Below are positions 23,093-35,906 of a stretch of DNA of 64,000 nucleotides, in pieces. The notes under the pieces are model-generated. The model saw only the letters and a list, made by a program, of their open reading frames with translations. It was not told where the DNA came from and searched no databases. Position 1 is the first letter of the stretch; each line of letters begins with the position of its first letter. This DNA is from Carallia brachiata (Eukaryota; Streptophyta; Magnoliopsida; Malpighiales; Rhizophoraceae). Made by a program: the position numbers and the translations under genes. The stretch is taken from NCBI GenBank assembly GCA_021464245.1, contig JADCRB010000037.1:1132056-1196055 (forward strand), in the 5' to 3' direction.

Positions 23093-24300
23093 CTTTCTGA
23101 AGTCTCTGTCCTCTCCCTCACAACAACTGCAATTAAAAAGAAAGAGCTTTGAAGGGTTAACGGTCACCATGTAAGTTCCATCTTTATGGTAATGCAGCAG
23201 CAGATTCTTGGAACATAGACTTTTATTGATTGATATAGTCCATTCTTTCCCATTAAGCTTCAATTCTCGTTTTATCGTGCCATATTGTGGGTAACGCAGT
23301 GTCAAAATGTTGCAGCTTAGACTTTTCTTGTTTGGTATATTCCTCTCTTTCCCCTTAAGCTTCAAGTTTCATTAATGACATTATTAACAAAATTTCAATT
23401 GCAGCAAAAAATTTTTAAAAAAAATTCTAGTAATATAGGGGGCATACACTGGAATATGAGACTTCCATACGAAACAGAGATTGATATTTCCAGCCAGATG
23501 GATAGACTTGCACAGGTGATAAGGAAGGATGACAATAAAAATGTACCAAAAAATGAAACAAGCTCAATTGCTTTCAGCCATTAATTTAATTATTTGTTCA
23601 AACAAATGATTAAACAGGCAAAGAACATTCTTGAAGTGCCCATACTGTATCAGTGATTATCAAAGCAGCAAATAATTTGCAGGTAAACGCATTGCAGAAA
23701 GCCAATATAAAAGAACTGAATGAAATAGTCACCTTCTTAGATGGTACAAATTCACCACATCCAGGATAAGCTGGAAAGACTGCAATAATCCAGACCCACA
23801 CTGGAAAATCAAAAGGAAATGACGCAGTTAAAAAGGGGAAATTAAAAGAAAAGAAAGAGAAAAAACAGAAAAAGTCGCCCAGAAACTACCCTGAAGTTCC
23901 TATCACACAAAGAGTGAATAAGGGGAGCCCCAAAATTAGAATGGTGCTCAAGAGAGAAAAAAGAGGGCTAAAATCCAAGACCAAGCGGTGATCCTCAGAA
24001 AAATGAAGGGAATTTACAGGTGAAAAATAAGAAAGGAAGCACAACAAGTTTGAGGTAAGGCAGATTAAATTGCACAAAAACAAGGATGCAATAAATACAG
24101 AAGCCCCAGAGACAAAGGATAATGAACAAAAATCCAAAATTTATGCCCTTAAACGCTGAAGAGGTTACAGAAAGAGTCCAAATGGGAGTAAAAGAACTTA
24201 CAGCGAGTCATCGAGACATGCCTGCTAGCTAGCTTCAGAGCACGCCACATTGTGATACAGATGCGGAAGGGAAATTCCCGCCAATAACAGCTGTTGACAG
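23093..24300 (-). other. possible leader exons of permease copy 2, or a small unrecognised gene
   Basis: On the minus strand a segment starting at an ATG near 24252 reads MWRALKLASRHVSMTR, then a strong donor CGCT|GTAAGT. A second segment (about 23801-23736) follows a TTTCCAG acceptor and ends AAGAAG|GTGACT. Joined in phase they read on as WVWIIAVFPAYPGCGEF, but no family is recognised and no further exon is secure. They may instead be untranslated leader exons of the permease, whose coding start lies downstream behind its own acceptor at 23128. Transcript data would decide. Confidence 0.35.
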
Positions 24301-24539
24301 TTCCACTAAGCCCAAATCCCAATTCCTTGCAAAAGCCTGGCCCTTCGGTTTCCTTACATAAAATTTGGATTTTGTGGCCCAACCCAAAATTCAAGTCCGA
24401 AAGGACAATTTTAGACTGTCCATTGTGCATCACATATTATATTTTTGTGTCCATCTACATATTATTTTTGGTTTTATTGTGTTCAGGTAAGTAAAATTTC
24501 AAATAACATTACTATTTTGGGTCTTGTTACATGGGCGGC

Positions 24540-24570
<31 letters not shown>

Positions 24571-26807
24571 AATCTAAATTTAAATAATACATAGTATTAT
24601 TCTAAACATATATATTTACCTTAAATATATTTAATTGTACCATAAATTTTTATTTTAATAAAAAATTATCTTGCTAATAACATTCAGTGACAGCGGGACA
24701 AAATGCTGGGCTCACTAACATTTTTCCTATTATTTTATAGAAAAGTTATGTTGGCCTGGCCTTGACAGCCCAACATGTTTCAGCTCTAAAATCTAGGCTA
24801 ATATTTTAAAAACGATGACCACTACGTTACTATAAAATTTAATGATTATAAATGACTGCAGTATACAATATAATAGATAAAATATATAATATTTTTTTGT
24901 ACTTACAAGAAATTATACATGTCGAAAAGAAATATACAACCTGCTTAAATAATCATACACTTCTCAAATTAAAAAAATTTGGTTCTTAATGACTATTTAT
25001 ATGGCTCTTATAATCTCTTTAACATGTCATATAATTTTCTTATAATTACTCTATCACGTCGTATTTTTTATCTGTTTACACAGGTCGTATACTTTTCTTT
25101 AAAATTTCGTATATTTTCTTTATAAATAAAATATTATATATTTTATTTATTGTGTCTTATAGTTCAGCTACTCACTTTTCAGCCATAAAATTTTTCTATT
25201 TAAAAAGTGACCACCAGATAAACAGAACTCAACTATTTGCACAGATACTTATTAGCAAACTTTCAGCGCTCAAGTAATTACAGCTATAGTCGGAATGAAA
25301 GACATGTTGCAAAGTGTATATCACCCTTCACATTGGTCAGGAATCTAAATTCATGAGTTGTGGGCTAGGATATTAAATGACATTGTGAAAAGAATGTCAA
25401 ACTGTCCATCAACCATTTATCAGAAAGAAACCAAGACAAAGGGTAGGGCAAAACATATAAAAGGCAAGTGCAACCTGTCAACTTTGAGAACAAAAAGTGT
25501 TGATTTGAAATTACATGTCATTGTTACTACAAATAAAGATTTGAAGATGAAAGTGTAATCATTCTAGATGTTCATTCTTTCATGAAAGCTCAAAGGTAAC
25601 GAATCACAAGCATGCAAGACAACACAGTCAATCGCCTTATTTGAGGTAGAGAAGATGAATGTAAACTGTAAAAGGATATATAAATCGAGCACAGTTACAT
25701 GTCTCAGTAATTTTGTTCCAGGAAAAACTGTGATTAATATTTTTAAAACAGACACTGATACCTTTAAAATATAAATAACAAATTTTAAAAATATCAATTT
25801 TCGTTTCAAAAAAATCAGTCATAACGTCAATCGGGATAAAAACCCGAGACATAACCACTCAGGACACCAACTATCTTTCATGTAAATAAGAGTGAAAAAC
25901 CAGTTTTTACTGGATCTTGAAAACATGATATACTTGGTGGAATGGCGATGTGAACACACATCCACTTGTGTGTAGCAGCAATACACTAGAAGGCAGAACA
26001 TTCAAAGTTAGACTTTGAAAATCTTTAAATGATTCTTGTAATCTTATCTGTAGTGTGACTTTTCTTATTTGTGTTTATCTATAATAGTTAATGAAGATCT
26101 TCAGTAGTTTTATTCTTGTTTTATCTGGAGTAGCCAGCCTATAAATACTACTCCATGATTCAGCATAAGTGTGATTTGTATAGAGAATAAGTGAAGCTAA
26201 GAGCTGAGTGTTAAGTGTTGGATTTCACTAGGCCAGTGGTGCACTCTACCGTTGTTTGTGTGTTGTTTTGTACTATTTGTTCTGTTTAGTGCGTCCGTTT
26301 GTTAGTAATGAAATAAATTTCCAAATTCCTCTTCTTCAATCTCTGTTTTCAAAACTTGTCATACTGGGCAATATTCTCGAAATTTGGTAGCTAAGATAAA
26401 CATACTAATTGACAAGGAGAGGATACATAACAAGATGGCATATAGACTGAACACACATTTATCAAACCAATAAAGGCAACCAGAAATGATAGGTACAAAT
26501 AAAAAGTAACCACAGTTGCAAAAGAATTCTATGGAAACAACCATCCATGCTTGTAGCAAATGCATGGCTAATGAACCTAAAAGGTTAATCTGTTTTCTGT
26601 TATTTTGTTATTCAAGTACTAAGGTGCATAAATACTTGGTTGATTAATAAGTATGACAATTTGAGAATATTCACGAAATAAAGACAAAAAGTGTTACCAA
26701 AATTTATAAATTGTGCAAAGATGAACATAGGTAATGTTAAGAGGTTCATTACAACTAGGGAAGGCTTGGCGTGCAGAATATGACAACTTGAGAAGACACA
26801 TGTAATC
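24301..26807. other. intergenic, AT-rich
   Basis: An (AT)n array at 24541-24565 is followed by AT-rich sequence. Open frames of 60-95 codons on both strands lack domains. Some minus-strand pieces between 26.3 and 26.6 kb are hydrophobic and could be exons of the unrecognised gene upstream, but no clean splice chain was found. Confidence 0.4.
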
Positions 26808-27594
26808 TGTGAAGATTTATGAAACCATAGGCCCAATAACTTAAACAGATAACAACAAGGAAGAAGTAAGCAAATATTAAATGGGCTTTTGTATACCACA
26901 TCTTATCTAAAACCTTAAAGTTTAGGTTATGAGTTTTCTAATTACACTTATATATTGTTTTACTCCTTATTTCCTTTCCAATATAAGACTTTTATATTTT
27001 ATACTCCAACACGCCCCATCACGCGAAAACCCAACTCACCTAATATGGGTCCAGCTCACTTGAGCTGGAAGCGTGAACAAATAACGAAAATCCAACTTAC
27101 CTGAGTTGGATCCAGCTCACCTAAACTGACTCTAGTTCACCATTAAATGTGAGAGACAGTAACATTCAGACTCTTGTTACCATCTAAGTTATTGCGCCCT
27201 ACGCTTCTACAAATCTTTATATGGTATCAGAGTCCGAATGTTGCTGCCTCTCACATTAAATGGTGAGCTAGAGCCAACTCATGTGAGCTGGATTCAACTC
27301 AGGTGAAATTAAACTTTCATTATTTATTCACACTTCCAGCCCAAGTGAACTGAGCTCATCTCAGGTTAGTTAAGTTTTTGCGTGAGGGGGCGTGTTGCAG
27401 TGTAAAATATAAAAGTCTCATATTGGAAAAGAAGAAAGAAGTAAAGTAATATATAAGTGTGGTTAGAAAACCCATAACTTAAGTCTTAAGGTTTTAAGTA
27501 AGATGTGGTGTCTAAAAACTCATTTAATATTACTTACTTCTTTCCTTTTGTTATCCGTTTAAGTTATTGGGTTTATCCTTTTACAAATCTTTAC
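26808..27594. mobile_element. palindromic TRIM-like LTR element
   Basis: Two LTR-like copies of about 200 bases point away from each other: TGTTGCAGTGTAAAATATAA from 27393 rightward and TGTTGGAGTATAAAATATAA from 27011 leftward. Each is preceded by a purine-rich tract (GTGAGGGGGCG at 27382-27392; CGTGATGGGGCG on the other strand). Between them lies an inverted copy of the inner domain, with CCAGCTCACTTGAGCTGG matching AGCCCAAGTGAACTGAGCTC. Near the centre is TGGTATCAGAG (27222-27232), the usual primer-binding site complementary to initiator methionine tRNA, preceded by an LTR-3'-end-like TTCTACAAATCTTTATA. No coding capacity. This fits a terminal-repeat retrotransposon in miniature rearranged into a foldback. 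Confidence 0.7.
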
Positions 27595-27660
27595 ATAATC
27601 AAAAACAAGGATATTCAACAGTAAAGAAAATGAGCAATAAAACCATAGGTTAAAACATAC

Positions 27661-30600
27661 CTTGGAATAATTGGAGAGCATGATATAGAAGATATCTGAA
27701 GCAGAATTGATAACTTGCGCCTTCAATATTGGTTGATTCAAAGAGATGGGCTGACACATATGTTCTGCTGAGGAAAACAGGAGGTTTGCTACCAACCAAT
27801 AATTAAGATATTGAAGACAGAAAAACAAATTGCCCAAAGGTTAGCTGACCTGATTTGGCCTTTCTTGGCAAGAGGAGTAACTGCATTGTAGATGGAAGAA
27901 TCATGAGAAACATGTCATGGAGATACCCAACTTCCAAGAATGATGCGTTATTACTTCCAAAACCTAGAAAAATAAACAAAGTTTAGAGATTGGTCATTAT
28001 AAAACTTTTATCTTACAAAGAAATAGCGGCATCTTTGATAACGATCAGTCCTGAATATGGCCACTGTGCTCTGATCTCACAGCATATAATCCGATATCAA
28101 TTTTCTTGGAGCCACTTAGCGCCATATGGTGCTAGGTTTAAAGAGTGTCATCCTATTCTTTACCCATCAATGATGATGCATAACACTGGCCACATCCAAA
28201 GACTAAAGCTCAGACATTAGTATTTCTATGGGCTCAGACTGGAATCTGAAGAAAAGATACATGAGAAATGAAAAAGAAAATTATACATTTGTAATCACAT
28301 GGATATAGTGAACAGGAGAAGAAAATAAAATGAGAAGTATAATGTCTTCAACCAATTACCGTACATAATTATTGAAAGCTCAACTGCAATAAGCAGACAC
28401 CATAGGAGCAGATTGTGAATCCACGCATAAGATAGGGAGAAGACAATAATTTTAGTGAAGAAACACGTGATATAACAGCCAAGTTACCTCGTATAGCCAA
28501 CGGGCTGTTGCAGTCATCCTTCATAGAGTCTATCGAGATCATTTTCGCAAGTTTTCCAGAGGGCGACCATGATCCACCTGGGGCACACAAAGTTATGGTA
28601 GAATTAGAGGACAGAAAAGGACTAAAATAAATAAAAACCCCGTCAGTTGGAAACGGTAATCCAAATGTAAATGGAAGAGAGTGACCACTGCAAAACAAAA
28701 AACAGATGCAAAAGAAAATGCCAATTACGGAGGTTATGGCAGCCAAACTTTCCTATCTCCCAACCCAAGACAATTTAAAAAGAAAAAAAAAAGGAAGAGA
28801 ATGAAGGACAGGGGAAATAAGCTCCCATCTCCCATGCTTTTTTCCTTGAACAACAACAACAATACATGATTGAATTGCTTCAGTAAGTACTGTAACCAAA
28901 ACTAAAAATTTGAAACATAGGTTCTTCAATGCAATTTGTCCTGTCTCATTATCCATTGGAAGGCGTGGGTCGATTTGGAAATAGAACAAACTATTAAGTA
29001 CAATTCAATCTGTTCAGTTTGCCAAGGAACTGGTGAGAAAACAAAGCCAAAAAAACGTGCAGATTAATTATGCAATAGCAACACTAAAACAATATCATAG
29101 TATGTAAAGCCTATAAGAGAAATCAGTCATAACCCTACTCTAAAGTAAGTAATCAGCAGTGCAAATTCAAAAAATTCAATTCCATTCTAGATAAGTATGC
29201 TTCTATGCTGTCACCGGATTTACCTTAATGAACCATCAAAGACAACACCAACATTCTTAGCCTAAAAGCCATATCAAATATGTTAAGCTCTTGAACAACA
29301 ACAGCAACGTTGGTTGGAGCACTCCAAGGTGAAAAAGTTCAAATATAACATGTGGGCTATGACAATGTGTTTGTGCATCAAAAACAAGGTAATAGCGCAA
29401 ATGATCTCAACCACCCTGCAGTGGAAAAAAACAAGAGGAAAAAAACAAAGAAGGAGACAAAAAAAATGAGCGACAACAAGGTGAACCAAAAATCCATTAA
29501 GGGCAAAACATTTAAGAAATTCGAAAAGGAAACATAAGATTATTGATGTCAATTACTGCAAATTCTTTTCCTTCTTTCTGCTCAGTTCAGCTCCTTGGGC
29601 TTGAAAAATAAAACAAGTTGCCATTGTCCCTTGCGTCAAAAGAAAAAAAATATATGGTTCAAACAGATAATTCAATCCTTAATAACTTCGTTGACCTGGT
29701 GCAATCAAACAATTAACACACACACACACACACACAAAAAACGAGAGAAACTCGAGGATTACAATTACCATGTTGAAGGGAGCCATCCAACTAAGGAGGT
29801 CAAGAGTAAGAAGAAAATCATCGTTGCTCTCCATATACAACTGCTGGGCCAACAGGATGCACACTCCTGATCATGTGTACTACAAAAGAATCGCACAATG
29901 CAACGTCTAACAACTTCATCTGATCAATAACCCGTATAATCAGATAGTGGGCAATAGGAAGAAGAAATTTGACAAAAAGTTATGGTATCCATGCCCTCGA
30001 GTTATTATAGCATGACTTGGACACAGTTGTAACATTAACTTTGCCCCAAAAAGATATAAATAAGTTACTTGTACGGTACAATTGTCAGATGATCTAGCAT
30101 GTAAAATGCTTCCATTATATACAACAGATTTACACTAGTCGCAGGAGTATTGCCAGCTAATGCCTATTTACACAACAAAAGGGACAGTGGAAAACATGCA
30201 TTATGGCCAAGAAGGAAGATAAATTTAGTAAAACAATTATGTATGCTTTTTGTTGTTCTCATGCCTTCACAAATAGCAATAAGTCCAAAGCAAAACAATG
30301 TTATTTGCAAAGGAAAGTGATCAGATACGACAAGGAGTGCACTAAGCAAATGGTTGACAGCATCAAATAAAATGTGTGTGTCTCTTTAGCTCCCAACACA
30401 CAAGAGCAATATTACCCAACTATTACTTTGAGAATATGTCCATGACTGTTGTTTGGAATGAACAAAATTGCAACCCAAGGAACATGAAGAGGAAGTGACT
30501 CATATTATTGACAACCTGAGACATTCATCAACAAATTGTCTAATAATTTCAAACAAGGATGATAAACCAACAAATTTATCAACAAATCTATACCTACTGC

Positions 30601-32618
30601 AACTTGAAGACATAGTGTCTGATCAGACAAAAATCAAATTAATAACTTATCAATGAAGAATGGTATCTCAGAATGAGAATCAAATAGCTCAATTCAGGTA
30701 GTTCCTGGGACCAGTAAACGTGATCAGAGAAACCAATCCACATAAAAAAATTGCATGAAGGTCTGAATGATGACAGAAAATTTACTCAACAATGAATCAA
30801 TGCCCTCATATTTACAACCATAAGGCACATCTTCTACCATATCAAGCTAATTTACTTATTAGTTAAATTATTAAACTAATTCCAGTTCATCCATACTGAA
30901 AGTCAGTGCATTATATACCATCTGTTTTCCTTGAGATAAAGCCTGGCAGAACATCCTTAGCCTTTTCTAATCAACTAAGTGCCCCCCCCAAACAAAAAAA
31001 AACCAGACCTTACAACAAGTTACTTGACAAGAAACTGACAAATTTTAACAAGCACATCTCACAGAAGTCTCAAATGTAGTTAAAGGATGGACCTCATCTC
31101 ACAGAGACCATGTAGCCAACCAAAAGAAAAAGAAGATGGCACTGTCAATTGTAAAGCACAACAGAACAACTTTCCCTTGGAACATTTTACCTGAAGTTGA
31201 CTTAACTCAATAAAAGAGAGCAGGTTCAATTCATGCATATTGTAAACCATCGTCCAAAAAGTAAACCAATAAAAGCCAATGTCCATTGACCACAGCGTTT
31301 CCCCTTTGCCACCTTTATAAACAGAACAGAAAAATTAGCCTCGGCAGCAATCACTTGTAAAAATGGAAAGAAATTTCACTTACACTGCACTCACAGCAGA
31401 CCAGCTTTCTTCACAAATAAATGAAAAGGGCAAATGAGTTCTGGCATCCTGGAGGGAATTTCACTCTCTAAGTTGCAAAGAAGACATCAAAGCACCGTCA
31501 ATAAAATTTTCTACCTCCCAAAACTGAACAGGAAGAGACTCCTGCAAAGTTCATAAACGGCTCTCACCAATATAATTTTCAAGTAATAATACCTCTAATA
31601 ACAAGATCAATACTATGTACGCACCTCTCCTCTAGAGATCTAGCAAAGAATATCAAGTACATACCATGCTCCCACTGCAGCAATGAGAAAGTAGAAAAAG
31701 TAAGAAAAGTGTTGAGCAAATGATATGAGAGACACTTTAAGATGCAGCTACCTAAGCAAAAGTTCCCAAGACATTTTTACATCCAGCAATGGCCCCTTGG
31801 GAGAAAGAAAACGTCTCAGCATCACAAAAAAAAATAATAATAATAATCAATAGTGTAAGCAGCAAAGTTAATCTATGAAAACAACAAGGAGTCGTGTATC
31901 CAGGTGCCTAGACACACATTTTAAACAAGCCGTAACTAGAAACAAGTCACCACCGCCGCACTGGAAACAACTTACCTCTAAAAACTGTAGTGCTTCTGTA
32001 GGTATTGACAGATTCTGAAAGCTATAAGACAGCAAGAAAGTTCCCCTGTGGCATAATGCTAAATGCTAATAAACCAGAGTAAGCACAAGAAATGAACCTA
32101 AAAACTGTTTTCAAACGAAGAGCAATACACCTTGAAGAATGAGTACAGCTTCTTCCATAATTCCTCATAACAAGCACAAACCGGCTTGCAATAAACCAGG
32201 AAGAGAACATCCAAGACCAGATAGTCTTCACTCAGAGTCTCCTTGCCCACAAAATGAAAAGATCAACATCATAAAATGATACAGGTTGGTATGTTACTGT
32301 ATACGGAAAACAATAGGCAATGTGTAGATAAGCAGTTGAAGCTATTATTTGTTATATAGCTGAAGATATTCATGAACATATAATATCAGCCGACTTAAGT
32401 CCCCTATTTTAGTACATCATTATAATGTGCGCCAAAACTAAGAAGACACAGATTCATTGGGAACATTGAGGATGACTGGAGGTAAAAATTTCTTGCGTCA
32501 TAAAGATAAAGTTTCTTTCCAATCCATCAGACCCCAACTTTGTTACCTCTGCTTTGACAATGTTTTCTTCATTGTAGCCAATTTCGAAGTACGCTGCACC
32601 CACACCGGTGATCACGTA
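27661..32618 (-). CDS. unrecognised multi-exon gene (partial exon chain)
   Basis: A chain of exon-like segments with GT-AG borders and matching phases. Upstream set: 32618-32547 (YVITGVGAAYFEIGYNEEN), 32241-32131 (LSEDYLVLDVLFLVYC), 32021-31976 (LSESVNTYRSTTVFR) and 31312-31191 (GKGETLWSMDIGFYWF). Downstream set: 28577-28488 (GSWSPSGKLAKMISIDSMKD), 27963-27850 (NNASFLEVGYLHDMFLM) and 27764-27661 (HMCQPISLNQPILKAQVINS). A further likely exon is 29866-29769 (LAQQLYMESNDDFLL). The two sets are phase-consistent internally but not yet joined, and both ends are missing. The predicted sequence is mildly hydrophobic with no motif I know. It may be one gene or two. That the exons are real is moderately sure; the function is unknown. 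Confidence 0.45.
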
Positions 32619-33994
32619 CTAGAATGCTAAGAGTTCACAAATTAGCTCATCACCTATAGGCAATATTGGTGAATGAAAGGAATCAGTTTACAGGGTATGA
32701 TTCACGCTTCAAGAATATCAATCATGATAGGAGAGAGGCAATAATTGTAAGAATGAGAAAAGCACTAATGATAAAAGAAATTTTTATAAAAGAAATTTTT
32801 ATGGAGGACTTGCAAGCATGCATGAGAGTCTTCCGGGAACACTTTCAGCTACTTCAATGCCTCCCTCGAGATCGCCTTTGGTAGCTGGAAGGAACCACAC
32901 ACGTCTGTCCTTCATCTCTTTGACCTACAATAAAAAAAGATGACACACAGAATCACAAGAACACAACAAATATTTGCTCTATTCGCTATATACGTACAGA
33001 GTCTCACTGGTGAGCGCCTTAAGAAGCAACCTTCCCAACTTCGAATATTTTATATTTTTGATTTCAAAACCTAGAGGGAGATGAAGAAAGAGAAGGGAGT
33101 GGTTAAAAAAACAGAGGAGCAGCTAATAGGGTACTTATTTTAAATCTTGGCGCACTATTGGGATTTTTTTTTTTTTTGGCTTACGAGATAAATATAACCA
33201 ATCAATAAAGAGACGAGAGATTTTTTTTTTCCATCGGAGAGACGCTGAGTGGGCTGGCTTGAGAGGCCCCAGCAACGTTGGAACCACGCAAACCATTTGC
33301 CATTTTCATTACAAATCCGCTTTCGTTTCCTTACGTTGGTCTAACCGAGCCCGAGGGTGCAAGGTCCAAGCCCAGTTTGACAATTGAAGAACTATGAAAG
33401 GGGCCCAACGTCCTATCTGTCCATGGCAACTGATCCAATCATATTTGCTCGAAGACTGATACCCAAAAAGAGATCACTGCAGCGCAAATAGGAATAATGA
33501 AAACGTTAGATAGACTTTTGCTGCCCTTCAAAATTTTGTCGGAGTGATTTTAGATTATTCAGTCTAATAGGCTGGATACTGGGCAGTTTCAAACTAAAGG
33601 AAAAAAAAAAAACTTGATCTCCTAACAAAACAAATAAAGAAAAGAGGAAAGAGGATAAAGGGTAGGGTGAATAAAGTTTGAACGATGAAGCACTTAATTC
33701 ATTAAGGATCAAACTGTGTATGAACCGAGAAAATCAAGAAACAAGAAACACGAAATAGTAGAACACATTCGCATGATTTGAAAAAAGAGAACAAGGAAAC
33801 ATCAGAAAGATGATCAAAGGAAGGAAGAGGTAAAATCGAGAAGATAAAGAAGAGACAAACAAAACATTAGATAAAAAGAACAATGGAATCAATAGAAGAG
33901 CAGAAATTCTCATATCTGAAACAGAACAAAAAAATCAATCAAGAACATTATTTCATATTAAAAAAAGACAAGGAAAAGAGGAAAATCAAGATGA
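32619..33994. other. intergenic or 5' part of the unrecognised gene
   Basis: On the minus strand 32924-32810 follows a good acceptor (TTATTGTAG) and is open, reading MKDRRVWFLPATKGDLEGG. Its donor is weak and its phase does not fit the next segment. It resembles sequence at 34.3-34.4 kb. From 33.5 kb the plus strand becomes very purine-rich. No complete gene. Confidence 0.4.
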
Positions 33995-34810
33995 GCACAA
34001 ATAAAGAGGAACAAAGATTCAGAAATAATCAATAATCTCAAGAACAAAGACAACCAGGGAAAAAAAAAAAGCAGATTGTGAACAAAAAGAAAACAGAAAA
34101 AAAAACAGCCCAGATAAAGAAAAGAGGAATATAAATTCATATAGAAAAACTGATAATCAAGAAGACATTAAACTAAAAAGAAAAAAGGAACAAGAAAATA
34201 CAGTGAAGATCAAGCAAATGGAACGAATCAAGAAAATGATAACACTATAAAAGAAAGCACAGTGCAAACAACAAAGAAAAGAAAGCAATCTTCTCTTGAA
34301 AGCCGCCTTGTGGTTTCTCTCCTTCCCCGAGGCGGAGCCGAAGTAGAAAGCTTTTACGGCGAGATCAATGCCTCTCCACGAGTTCGCATTTTGTTTGATG
34401 AAGAACCAACGCACGTTTGTCCTTCAACTTCCTCTCCTGCAAAAATAAAGAGGAACACAAATTCAGGACTGATCAAGAATGTCAAGAACAAAGACAACTG
34501 GAGAAAAGAAAAAAACAGAAGAACACGGAAAATCAGCCCAGAAAAAAGAAAGAAGAACGACAATAAAGAAGACAAATTATTAAAGTGCAAAGAAAAAGCG
34601 AGGAGAAAAACGCCAAAATCAAGAAGATCAAATATTGCTTCCAATCAAGAGAAAGATAACATTGAAAGAGAAAATCAGTGCAATCAACTCAGAAAAGAAA
34701 GACATATTTCTCTGAAAGCCGTCTTGTGGTTCTCTATCTTCCCCGTGGCAAGGCCTGACATAGAAAGCTTTGACCGGCGATAAGGCGGAAGCCACATGTC
34801 TTTCTCTTTC
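33995..34810. repeat. purine-rich tandem duplication, period about 450 bp
   Basis: Unit 1 (33995-34440) and unit 2 (34444-34810) both open with AAATAAAGAGGAACAAAGAT or a near copy. They share TCAAGAACAAAGACAACNGG and CAGCCCAGA, and end in a GC-richer block with GGCGGCTTTCAAGAG or GACGGCTTTCAGAG (minus strand). Part of the end block also resembles 32810-32924. The plus-strand 173-codon frame across it is Lys/Arg-rich by composition only. Confidence 0.65.
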
Positions 34811-35906
34811 TAATTGGTTAATTTTCCTGTAGAAAATCACAGAAAGAAAGAAACATTCAAAGAAAAGAGATGAAGAAAACAGAAATATTGGCATCGAGTA
34901 AAGAAAAACATAGAGAAACAGAGGTTTCGCACCGATGGCTCTGACTCTGAGGCAGAGGCGCCTCTGCCTTTTGCCAATCTTTACAAATTAGAATTGAAGA
35001 GTAGGAGGGAAATACCCAATTAGTCGGTGAAGAAAGTTCTACACATCGACGGTGAAGATTTATTCTAAGTTGGCTTCACAGTTTCACGCTTTTTTTATTT
35101 GAAAAAAATTAGAGTTCCAGAATTGAGCATCTATCCCAATATTTTTTTGTGCAACAAGTTTATGATTTTGTGTAACAAGTCTATGATTTTGTGTAATAAG
35201 AAAAATCTGTATTTTTTTATATTTTTTTATTGCACAAAGTAACAGTCTTATTGTACAAAATTATAATTTTGTTATATAAAAAAAATATTCAAACAAATAA
35301 TCAATTATTCTGAAAGTATAATGGCACTCTTTTTATTCCGTGACAGTAGTTTCCGTTTTAATCGGTGACTTTTGCATTTCAAAATTTTAAGCCGTTGGGG
35401 CATACGCTGCCGTTTAATATTCTCATCTAAAAGAATCGACAGGAATGATATAATTATGAGTAGAGTTTTTTTTTTTTTTTTTGTAAACAAATTTTAAAAT
35501 ACATCATACAAACAATTTTTTTTTACCAATTACAATTTTTCATTTTGAATTTTTTAATGGACTCGTCACTTAAACAATAAATCCTATTAACTTATATTTG
35601 TTCTTAAGTTCCCTTTTTTTTTTTTTTTTTTGTAAGTTAGCTTGTAAAATTTTTTTCGACATGTTATAGTTTATACCTGCTATAACTTCGTTCAAGTTGT
35701 TGAATGCTATAGGTGGGCTGAGAAACTGAGTGCATGTAAATCACAAGCCTCTTGTCAGGTGTCACGTAAAAAGACAAAAAAAAAAAAAACAAACAAACAA
35801 AAGAGACTAGTACTTAACATGAATTAGCATCTGGTCAAAGAAAAAAAAAATATGAATTAGCATGAACATGATATAATTCCTACGAAAATTTATATACACT
35901 AGGAGG
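34811..35906. other. intergenic, AT-rich
   Basis: Contains a perfect 20-bp palindrome at 34950-34969 (AGGCAGAGGCGCCTCTGCCT), then AT-rich sequence with several poly(T) runs. No gene supported. Confidence 0.5.

Noticed and set aside
34262..34783. 173-codon Lys/Arg-rich frame
   Set aside because: A product of purine-rich tandem repeat composition; no domain and not preserved between repeat units.
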